Assembly: GCA_016795485.1 (NCBI GenBank)
Contig: JAEUHM010000041.1
Location: 62,001 to 126,000, forward strand
Direction of reading: 5' to 3'
Length of the DNA stretch: 64,000 nt
From: Verrucomicrobiaceae bacterium
GTDB lineage: Bacteria > Verrucomicrobiota > Verrucomicrobiia > Verrucomicrobiales > Verrucomicrobiaceae
Positions 36,351 to 43,953 of this stretch are shown here, piece by piece. Every line of letters starts with the position of its first letter. Position 1 is the stretch's first letter. The notes below the pieces were generated by a model. The model was not told the origin of the DNA. It was given only the letters and a program-made list of their open reading frames with translations, and ran no database searches. A program made the translations under genes and the position numbers.

Positions 36351-36704
36351 ATGTCGACCTTGCCTGATCCTGCGGCCCCATCTCTGGCTCCGAGTGTGTT
36401 GAATGAAGATGTGGTGATGGAGGCGATTGGCTTCAAGGGGCGGCGGCTGTTGTTCCAAGCTCTCTGCATGAAGGGTAACTGCACGGCGGCGGAGATCGTA
36501 CCTGTGGGTGTGCTCAAGCGCGATGCTACTTCCAAACAGCTTCAAGAACTGGTGAAGGCGGGTTTGGCAGGGATGAAGCCTGACAAGACGGATGCGCGCC
36601 GCATGAGATACTTTCTGTCACCGGGCCTGAACCCGGTGAAGTTCCCAGACGAGCACTGGGAACTGGACATGGGATTCTGCGTGCTGCGGTGGAAGCAACA
36701 GTAG
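36351..36704 (+). CDS. Small protein of unknown function, possibly winged-helix
   Basis: The ATG at 36351 gives 117 aa; an in-frame GTG at 36312 is less likely because its extra 13 residues look non-coding. Helices at EDVVMEAIGFKGRRLLFQAL and SKQLQELVKAGLAGM, followed by the strand-like RRMRYFLSPGL, suggest an ArsR/MarR-like winged helix. The DNA-binding reading is an inference from this pattern. It precedes sucD by about 130 nt on the same strand. Confidence 0.6.
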   Translation: MSTLPDPAAPSLAPSVLNEDVVMEAIGFKGRRLLFQALCMKGNCTAAEIVPVGVLKRDATSKQLQELVKAGLAGMKPDKTDARRMRYFLSPGLNPVKFPDEHWELDMGFCVLRWKQQ

Positions 36705-36832
36705 GCAGACCAACATGGGCCAAAACCGGCTCAGCCCCAGCCATGAAGACGCAAGGTCGCAACTGAGTTGAATCCTGACTTGCTCAGCGCGCGGGTTTCG
36801 CCTTCTTGGGGCGATCCCCTGACCCCTACTTT

Positions 36833-37741
36833 ATGGCCATCCTCGTAGAAACCGATACACGCATCCTCATCCAAGGCATCACTGGTGACTTTGGTTCACG
36901 TCACGCCAAGGCATCCATCGACTACGGCACCGCGCTGGTGGCCGGTGTCACTCCAGGCAAGGGCGGCCAGACCTTTGAGCACAATGGCAAAAAGGTGCCC
37001 ATCTTTGATACTGTGGAGCAGGCTGCCCGTGAAACGGGAGCTACGGTGAGCGCCATCTTCGTGCCGCCTCCCTTTGCCGCAGACGCCATCCTAGAGTGCG
37101 TGGACGCTCAACTGGACCTCGCCGTGGCCATCACGGAAGGCATTCCGGTCAATGACATGATCAAAGTGAAGTCTGCCATGTGCCACAGCAAGACGCGCCT
37201 CATCGGCCCCAACTGCCCTGGCGTAGTGACGCCTGGCCGTGGTGAGAAGAGCCATGGCGGCTGCCGTATCGGCATCGCTCCAGGTTACATTCACAAGCGT
37301 GGCAACATTGGCGTGGTCAGCCGCTCTGGCACGCTGACGTATGAAGCAGTGTTCCAACTTACCTCCCGCGGCTACGGCCAGAGCACCTGTGTGGGCATTG
37401 GCGGCGACCCGGTGAACGGCACCAACCACCTCGACGTGCTGAAGATGTTCAACGACGATCCCGAGACGGATGGCATCATCATGATTGGTGAAATCGGCGG
37501 CAGTGCTGAAGTAGACGCCGCTCGCTGGGCCAAAGAGAACTGCAAAAAGCCGATCGCGGCATTCATCGCTGGAGCCACTGCACCTGCAGGACGCCGCATG
37601 GGTCACGCCGGAGCCATCATCGGCGGAGCAGACGACACCGCCGCCGCCAAGAAGCGCATCATCGCCGAGTGCGGTATCGCTGTTAGCGAAACCCCAGCCG
37701 ACATGGCCGTGACGCTGCTCAAGCACATGGGCAAGCTGTAA
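36833..37741 (+). CDS. sucD: Succinyl-CoA synthetase alpha subunit
   Basis: The ATG at 36833 gives 302 aa starting MAILVETDTRILIQGITGDF, the usual SucD N-terminus. The CoA-binding Rossmann region, the GPNCPG loop and the phospho-histidine segment GRRMGHAGAIIGG (active His about 257) are intact. With the beta subunit SucC it interconverts succinyl-CoA and succinate with ATP or GTP formation in the TCA cycle. sucC is normally directly upstream, but here that space is taken by an unrelated small gene. A strong terminator follows. Confidence 0.95.
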   Translation: MAILVETDTRILIQGITGDFGSRHAKASIDYGTALVAGVTPGKGGQTFEHNGKKVPIFDTVEQAARETGATVSAIFVPPPFAADAILECVDAQLDLAVAITEGIPVNDMIKVKSAMCHSKTRLIGPNCPGVVTPGRGEKSHGGCRIGIAPGYIHKRGNIGVVSRSGTLTYEAVFQLTSRGYGQSTCVGIGGDPVNGTNHLDVLKMFNDDPETDGIIMIGEIGGSAEVDAARWAKENCKKPIAAFIAGATAPAGRRMGHAGAIIGGADDTAAAKKRIIAECGIAVSETPADMAVTLLKHMGKL

Positions 37742-37769
37742 GCACGAACAACGACCCGCAGAACCAATC

Positions 37770-37800
37770 AAAGCGGACCTGGAGACGGGTCCGCTTTTTT
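37770..37800 (+). terminator. Intrinsic terminator of sucD
   Basis: A 10-bp stem AAAGCGGACC/GGTCCGCTTT with an 8-nt loop is followed by further T residues. It begins 29 nt after the sucD stop. Confidence 0.93.
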
Positions 37801-37935
37801 GTTTTTGCGGTGTGGGAGAGGTCCTAGATAAAAAGTGACAACTCTTTCTTCTAAGGATAAAACTCCGGCCTCCGCTTCCCTGGTCGCTTCCCTTTTCGTA
37901 TCGGGTAGTGCGTCGTGGGAGTCGCCAATATGCCC

Positions 37936-40900
37936 ATGAAAACTCTCAGGTTCGCTCTCGCCGTCGCTCTTTGTTTCTCCGCAAACCTCCTGGCTGGTAC
38001 AAAACTCGACATCACAGGGCCTTTTAACAGCGTATCGTTTGGCAGTGGCGTCACCCTGCTGCCCAATGGCAATGTAGTGGTCACGGACCCTTCCTTCAGC
38101 CCAAGTGGTGCCGGTGGTGCGGGTGCAGTCTATCTCTATGACAAAAGCGGGGTTCTCATCAGCAGCATCAGGGGCGGCACGGCCAATGACGTGGTGGGTT
38201 CTGGCGGTGTCATTGTCCTGGCCAATGGCAACTTCGTGGTGATGTCTCCCTCTTGGACTGCTCCCGGCTTGTCTCAAGCGGGTGCGGTGACTTGGGGTAG
38301 TGCCACCACCGGATTCATCGGTGGTCCCTCCACAACGGTCTCGGCTACGAACTCGCTGGTGGGTGCCACATACGGTAGTCAGGTGGGTTCCCAGCCTGTG
38401 GTGGCCCTGGCCAATGGCAACTACGTTGTGCGCTCACCACTCGCGGGCGATGGCTCGTATGACCGAGTGGGCGCTGCCACTTGGGGTAATGGCGCAACAG
38501 GTATCGTGGGAACTGTAAGCGCTGCCAACTCCCTGATGGGCTCCTATGATGGTGACTTGATCGGACAAAACATCCGCGTGCTGACCAATGGCAACTATCT
38601 GGTCTATTCCACCACGTGGGCCAATCTATCCATCGGCTCCACTCAGTGTGGTTCGGTGACCTGGTGCTCCGCCACCAGCGCGACCGTGGGCATCGTGAGC
38701 GCCAGCAACTCACTCATCGGCGGCCGTCCCGGCACGACAATCGGCTCTGGTGGGGTGCATGCCTTGACCAATGGCAACTACGTGGTGGCCAGCCCGAACT
38801 GGCGCACGATGGCGGACGCCCATGTGGGCGCGGTGACGTGGGGCAATGGCACCACGGGCACTTCTGGAGAAGTCGGCGAGACCAACTCCCTCCACGGTAG
38901 CGGTGAGAATGATCTGGTCGGCACTTCTGTTAGAACCCTGACCAATGGCCACTACGTAGTGAGGAGTCCGGATTGGAAAAATGGTGCCAATGCTTCCGCT
39001 GGTGCTGCTACTTGGTGTAACGGAACCACTGGGGCTACCATTGGTCCGGTGAGCACGACCAACTCCATCGTGGGAGATCAGGCTGGCGTGCGGGTTTCAA
39101 ACATCGAGATCGTGCCGCTGACCAATGGCAACTACGTCATCGTCTCCAGCGTCTGGTCCGCATCGCCTCTGAGCAGCCAGGGAGCTGTGACGTGGGCCAC
39201 GGGCACTGCACCGACAGCGTTCGTCGTGGGACCCGCCAACTCCCTCATCGGCAGCAGCAACAGTGATGTCATCGGTTCCGCTGGCGTGAGGCCATTGACG
39301 AACGGCAACTACGTGGTCCTCAGTCCGAGTTGGGACAATGGAAGCGCCACCAATGCTGGCTCCATCACCTGGGGAAGTGGCACCACAGGCATCAAGGGTC
39401 CGATTACCAACGCCAACTCCCTCGTCGGCACCCAGACCAACGATGCGGTGGGCTCTGGTGGTTTGACCAGACTCACGAATGGCAACTACGTGGCGTTCTC
39501 ACCAGCATGGAAGAATGGCAGCAATGCCGCAGCCGGGGCGGCGACGTTTGGCAATGGCAAGACCGCAGTGAAGGGCGCGGTTTCTGCCTCCAACTCCCTC
39601 GTTGGCTCCTCAGCCAATGATCAAGTCGGGTCCAGTGGCATCGTGCAGCTCAGCAATGGCAACTACGTCGTCTGCAGCCCCACTTGGAACGGGGGAGCAG
39701 GCGCGGCCACCTGGGGCAGCGGCAGTACGGGAGTCAAAGGCGTGGTTTCTGCGAGCAACTCGTTAGTTGGCGGCATGGCTAGCGATGGAGTGGGCAACGG
39801 CGTCACCGCTCTGCGGAATGGACATTATGTGGTTCACTCGCCGTCCTGGGACAAGCCAAGTCCTGCCCTCACGAATGCTGGTGCAGTGACTTGGGGCAAT
39901 GGCACCAGCGGAGTGAAGGGTCTCGTCACCACCACCAACTCGCTCACTGGCAGCACCGCAAGTGATCTGGTTGGTATGAGTGTGGCCGTCCTGCCCAACG
40001 GCAGTTTCGTGGTGGGCAGTCCTTTTTGGAACAACTCAGCCCTCTCTCACACGGATGCAGGTGCCGCCACTTGGGCAGACGGCATCTCACCTCTAAGCGG
40101 CGAGGTTTCAGTGCTGAACTCCCTCATAGGCAGCTCCAGCGGCGATAAAATCTCTGACCCCTTCGTCACCGGCACCACGGACAACCACTACATCGTCCGC
40201 AGCAACAGTCATACCAACGGCTTCATCGGCGCTTCAGGTGCCATCTCCCTCGGCAGTGGTCTGGGCGGCACCAGTGGCTTCATCAATAAAGACAACAGCG
40301 TGCTCGGCAACTCGTTCATGGGTGGAACCTCCCTGGTCTTCGCCTACGACAACACCCAGAAGCAACTCTGGGTAGGGCAGCCGGTAAATAACATCACCAC
40401 CCTCTTCGTGGAAGGGTTTGTCAAAACACTCGCCAGTGGCAAAGCTGTGGTCCCAAGTCCCATCCAGCCTGCCACGGCCACCTTTGGCGCACCCGGCACC
40501 ATTAGCGTCAACAGCGTGGGCGGAGCACTCTTCGATATGGGGCTGGCAGGAGCCACTGGCAAAGACCGCGTCCTGCTTACCGCTCCAGCCGCTGGTACAC
40601 CACTGGATTTGGTCTTCCAAAAGGGCGATAGCCTCAGCGCCCTCCCCGGCTTCCCCAGCAATGCGAAAGTAGCGGCCTTCAGCAGCCTCATCACCCAGCA
40701 GAATGACTTGGGCATCTTCAAAACGACAGCCACCGGCACAGGACTCACCGCAGCCAATAGCCAGGCTCTCTACTCCACTACCGCCTCCACCGTGACTCAT
40801 CTGCTGAGCACGCTGAGTCCCGTGACTCAGTTGGGCAACGCCATACTGACCAACATGCCGGAGGTGCTACAGAGCTATGCCTCCAACCACATCGCCCTCA

Positions 40901-41931
40901 GCTACACATTAAAGGCGAGTGCCACCACCACTCCACCTGTCAACGCTGGCAACGACAGTGGCATCTTCGTTTGTGATCACCAGTTGAGCTTGAGTTCCGC
41001 CAACATCATCGCCCGTGAAGGCAGTGTGGCCTATGGAGGAGGCAAGTTTGGAGCCTTTAGTGGGCGTGCTGTGGTGGGGAATGCCGTCTTCTTCCCCGTA
41101 TCAGTCACACCCATCACCGGTGCCTCCTTCCAGGCCCTGTTCTCCATGCAAGCAGATGGTGCCTCTGGTTCCCGCATCATCGCCGTTGGCGAAGACGCAC
41201 CTGGATTGGCCAGTACCATCGACATCGCCTCCATTCCTGCCGTCACTCAACTCGCAGGCCAGGCGCTCTACCGCGCCACCCTCAAAGGCACCACCACTGC
41301 CATGAATGAAGGCATCTGGCTGGCAGGCACCCCTGCTCCGGTCCTGCAAAAAGGCACGGACATCTCCACCGTCCCCACCAATCTCATCCCCTTCAAATAC
41401 ACCCGCATCCTCCGCTACTGGTCTGCTGGCAATGACCGTGTCATCGTCCATGCCGAGATCAGCGGCAGCGGCGTCACCACTGCTAACAAGCAAGTGCTCG
41501 TTCTCGTCAAGACCAACGGCCACAGCCAGATCCTCATGCGCACCGGCTTCCCCGCTGTGGGCACTGGCAAGGGCAAAGTCAGCGCCATTTCCGCTGTGGA
41601 CGTTCATCCAGACAGTGGCCGCTACGTGGTCCTCGGCAGTCTCAGCGGCACCTCCACCAGCAGCAATCAGGCGCTCTGGGTAGGCGATTCCTCCCTTGGT
41701 AACGACACCACCCAGCAAGTCCTCCGCAGTCCGATGCTGAAACTCCGCAAAGGCCAGGCCTACACCACCGCCACCCGCACCAGCACCATTAAGAGCATCA
41801 CCCTCAAGCCCGCCGCAGACACCGCCGGAGCCGGAGGCCGTGGATTGTCCCACGTCATCAGCCAAAACGGCACCATCGGCCTCACCCTCCTTGGCGACAA
41901 CAGTATCAGCGATCTGGTATTGCTGCCTTGA
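37936..41931 (+). CDS. Giant secreted NGNYVV-repeat protein (DUF5650-like repeats)
   Basis: The ATG at 37936 gives about 1331 aa with signal peptide MKTLRFALAVALCFSANLLA; ATG 37930 is equally possible. Thirteen repeats of about 60-70 aa fill residues 40-790, each with a NGNYVV-x-SP-x-W core, a GA-x-TWG-x-GTTG turn and an NSLVGS-x-x-x-D-x-VGS turn, a pattern I associate with DUF5650. They probably form a beta-propeller or solenoid. The C-terminal 500 aa lack these repeats but share AREG/GEDAPG-type modules with the beta-helix protein at 20 kb. The repeats are also similar at DNA level, so recombination between them is possible. A surface role is inferred. Confidence 0.88.
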   Translation: MKTLRFALAVALCFSANLLAGTKLDITGPFNSVSFGSGVTLLPNGNVVVTDPSFSPSGAGGAGAVYLYDKSGVLISSIRGGTANDVVGSGGVIVLANGNFVVMSPSWTAPGLSQAGAVTWGSATTGFIGGPSTTVSATNSLVGATYGSQVGSQPVVALANGNYVVRSPLAGDGSYDRVGAATWGNGATGIVGTVSAANSLMGSYDGDLIGQNIRVLTNGNYLVYSTTWANLSIGSTQCGSVTWCSATSATVGIVSASNSLIGGRPGTTIGSGGVHALTNGNYVVASPNWRTMADAHVGAVTWGNGTTGTSGEVGETNSLHGSGENDLVGTSVRTLTNGHYVVRSPDWKNGANASAGAATWCNGTTGATIGPVSTTNSIVGDQAGVRVSNIEIVPLTNGNYVIVSSVWSASPLSSQGAVTWATGTAPTAFVVGPANSLIGSSNSDVIGSAGVRPLTNGNYVVLSPSWDNGSATNAGSITWGSGTTGIKGPITNANSLVGTQTNDAVGSGGLTRLTNGNYVAFSPAWKNGSNAAAGAATFGNGKTAVKGAVSASNSLVGSSANDQVGSSGIVQLSNGNYVVCSPTWNGGAGAATWGSGSTGVKGVVSASNSLVGGMASDGVGNGVTALRNGHYVVHSPSWDKPSPALTNAGAVTWGNGTSGVKGLVTTTNSLTGSTASDLVGMSVAVLPNGSFVVGSPFWNNSALSHTDAGAATWADGISPLSGEVSVLNSLIGSSSGDKISDPFVTGTTDNHYIVRSNSHTNGFIGASGAISLGSGLGGTSGFINKDNSVLGNSFMGGTSLVFAYDNTQKQLWVGQPVNNITTLFVEGFVKTLASGKAVVPSPIQPATATFGAPGTISVNSVGGALFDMGLAGATGKDRVLLTAPAAGTPLDLVFQKGDSLSALPGFPSNAKVAAFSSLITQQNDLGIFKTTATGTGLTAANSQALYSTTASTVTHLLSTLSPVTQLGNAILTNMPEVLQSYASNHIALSYTLKASATTTPPVNAGNDSGIFVCDHQLSLSSANIIAREGSVAYGGGKFGAFSGRAVVGNAVFFPVSVTPITGASFQALFSMQADGASGSRIIAVGEDAPGLASTIDIASIPAVTQLAGQALYRATLKGTTTAMNEGIWLAGTPAPVLQKGTDISTVPTNLIPFKYTRILRYWSAGNDRVIVHAEISGSGVTTANKQVLVLVKTNGHSQILMRTGFPAVGTGKGKVSAISAVDVHPDSGRYVVLGSLSGTSTSSNQALWVGDSSLGNDTTQQVLRSPMLKLRKGQAYTTATRTSTIKSITLKPAADTAGAGGRGLSHVISQNGTIGLTLLGDNSISDLVLLP

Positions 41932-42016
41932 TTCTTCAGGCACGGCCTCTCGACCGCCCAAACCGGCATATCGGCCAGAAAAACCCGAAAAACGTCGAGA
42001 AGACAGCAACCGGGTG

Positions 42017-42075
42017 ACCCAGGGCATCGCTACTCTCAGCCCTGGGCTAGAGTATCCCGGCCCTTTATGTCGGAC
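42017..42075. repeat. Further copy of the dispersed palindromic element
   Basis: The boxes ACCCAGGGCATCGCT, CTCAGCCCTGGGCT and CCCGGCCCTTT occur in the same order and spacing as the right module at 30975-31030. The GTGCCC...GGGCAC hairpin half is missing. It lies between the NGNYVV-repeat gene and an SGNH hydrolase gene. Confidence 0.7.
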
Positions 42076-42191
42076 GGGCGGTGGAGGGATTGAATGCTGA
42101 CCACTGACTGCACGCTGGAAGACGGAAGATCAAAACTGATTGGGACCGTTTGCATAGGGGCGGCGTTTGCGCTCATGTTTTGGGGATGAAC

Positions 42192-43133
42192 ATGAAATCT
42201 GCCATTACCTTGCTCCTGGGCGTTGCCCTGGTGTTGCCGCTGTCTGCTGCGGAAGAAGGCGAGAAGTCATTTGAGTTTAAGGATGGTGATTCGCTCGTTC
42301 TTCTCGGTGGCACGCAACTGGAGCGTGATCAGCGCTCAGGACATCTGGAGACGGCTCTGACGCTCGCTTTGGGGGAAAAGAAGTTGGTGGTTCGGAATCT
42401 GGCGTGGTCTGGCGATACGGTGGACGGAGACGCGCGCTCCTACTTTGGTCCTCCTGCTGAGGGACTAACACGTCTGGAGGCTCAACTGGAGCTGATCAAG
42501 CCTAGCGTGGTGTTGCTGAACTACGGGGCTGATATTGCCCACGGTGGGTTGAAGGGGTTGCCGGGTTTTCTGACAAGTTACCGCAGTCTGCTGGACCTCA
42601 TCCGCAAGAAGTCACCCGAGGTGCGGCTGATCATTACTAGCCCGACTCCACTGGAGAACCTGGGTTCTCCTTTGCCTGACCAGACGGACGCGAACAAGAA
42701 CCTGCAGGCGCTAAGCAAGGCACTGAAGGAGTTGGCCGCTGCTCAAAGTGCTTACTTCATTGACTGGTTTCATCTGATGGGTGGTCCTGGCAAGGCGGGA
42801 CGTGCGAGCACGCCGCTAACGGAGAACGGTATTCACTATACGGCGGCTGGATTTGCCAAGCTGGCAGCTGTGACGGTGAAAGCGCTTGGCTTGCCGCCTG
42901 CAGATGTGCCGCTGGCTGCCACGGAGCCGATTCGCCAAGCGGTGATCAAAAAAGACTTCCTTTTCTTCAATCGCTACCGTCCCCAGAACGAGACTTATCT
43001 GTTCGGTTTCCGGAAGCACGAGCAAGGACAGAACGCCAAGGAGATCCCGATGTTCGACCCACTGGTGACGCAGTCAGACGAGGCGATTCATCAGGCCAAG
43101 ATCAAGGCGCTCGCAGAAGCGCGTCGTCCTTGA
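42192..43133 (+). CDS. Exported SGNH-hydrolase-like protein
   Basis: The ATG at 42192 follows GGGG by 6 nt and gives 313 aa with signal peptide MKSAITLLLGVALVLPLSAA. The N-terminal VLLGGTQLERDQRSGHLE and RNLAWSGDTVDGDARSYFG segments match a planctomycete/verrucomicrobia SGNH subfamily in which the usual GDS nucleophile motif reads GGT. The C-terminal NGIHYTAAGF supplies the catalytic His block, with Asn where Asp is common. The altered motifs make hydrolase activity uncertain. A second SGNH gene follows after 45 nt. Confidence 0.8.
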   Translation: MKSAITLLLGVALVLPLSAAEEGEKSFEFKDGDSLVLLGGTQLERDQRSGHLETALTLALGEKKLVVRNLAWSGDTVDGDARSYFGPPAEGLTRLEAQLELIKPSVVLLNYGADIAHGGLKGLPGFLTSYRSLLDLIRKKSPEVRLIITSPTPLENLGSPLPDQTDANKNLQALSKALKELAAAQSAYFIDWFHLMGGPGKAGRASTPLTENGIHYTAAGFAKLAAVTVKALGLPPADVPLAATEPIRQAVIKKDFLFFNRYRPQNETYLFGFRKHEQGQNAKEIPMFDPLVTQSDEAIHQAKIKALAEARRP

Positions 43134-43178
43134 TGCGCGCTGACCCAATTTCCCAACCACACTCACTACTACCAACCC

Positions 43179-43925
43179 ATGAATCGTGCTCTCCTCACCC
43201 TGTCCGCCGTCTTTCTGGCCACTGTCGTCTCTGCCGAAGTGCCTAGCCATGTAGCGACTTCACCCGTGCCACGTGATGATGGCTGGAAGAAGCGCCACGA
43301 GAGCTTCAACGTGATCTCAAAGGAAGGCAAAGCGCCACTGGTGTTCCTTGGCGACTCAATCACTCAGGGATGGGGCGGAGCTGGTAAAGAAGCCTGGGCC
43401 AAATATTGGGCACCGATGGGCGCGACGAACTTCGGCATCGGCGGTGACCGCACGGAGCATGTGCTGTGGAGGCTGGACAATGGCAACTTTGACGGTCTGA
43501 AGCCAAAGCTCGTGGTGCTGATGATCGGCACGAACAACACAGGGCACAAAGGTCGCCCACAAAAGGAGCTCAATGGTGCGATCTATGACTGCACCGCCCA
43601 ACAGACCGCAGACGGTGTGCGTGCGATTCTTGATCGTCTCCACGCAAAAACGCCTGACACCAAAGTGCTGCTCCTGGGTATCTTTCCCCGTGGAGCGACT
43701 CCAGAGGATAGCTATCGTAAACAAAATGAAGCGACTAACGCCCTGATCGCCAAGTTTGCCGACGGCCAAAAAGTACACTTTATGGACATCGGCAAGACTT
43801 TCTTGGGCGAAGGTGGAACGCTTTCCAAAGACATCATGCCGGATTTGCTGCACCTCTCACCCAAAGGCTACGACATGTGGAGCGAGGCGATCGTCTCGAA
43901 GGTGAAGGAACTGATGGGGCAGTAA
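43179..43925 (+). CDS. Exported GDSL/SGNH lipase-esterase (PAF acetylhydrolase-like)
   Basis: The 248-aa protein has a signal peptide (LLTLSAVFLATVVSAE). All SGNH blocks are present: GDSITQGW (nucleophile Ser), GIGGDRTEHVLWRL, MIGTNNTGH and DLLHLSPKGYDMW for the Asp-His pair. The arrangement is that of PAF acetylhydrolase beta/gamma-like proteins, which in bacteria often deacetylate sugars. It probably forms a unit with the preceding SGNH gene and acts in the periplasm or outside the cell. Confidence 0.93.
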   Translation: MNRALLTLSAVFLATVVSAEVPSHVATSPVPRDDGWKKRHESFNVISKEGKAPLVFLGDSITQGWGGAGKEAWAKYWAPMGATNFGIGGDRTEHVLWRLDNGNFDGLKPKLVVLMIGTNNTGHKGRPQKELNGAIYDCTAQQTADGVRAILDRLHAKTPDTKVLLLGIFPRGATPEDSYRKQNEATNALIAKFADGQKVHFMDIGKTFLGEGGTLSKDIMPDLLHLSPKGYDMWSEAIVSKVKELMGQ

Positions 43926-43953
43926 CCCGAAGTAGATTCCCGCAGCTTAAACC

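Noticed and set aside
41101-42027. Minus-strand 308-codon frame
   Set aside because: Antisense to the NGNYVV-repeat gene; Gly/Ala/Glu-rich shadow with no domain.
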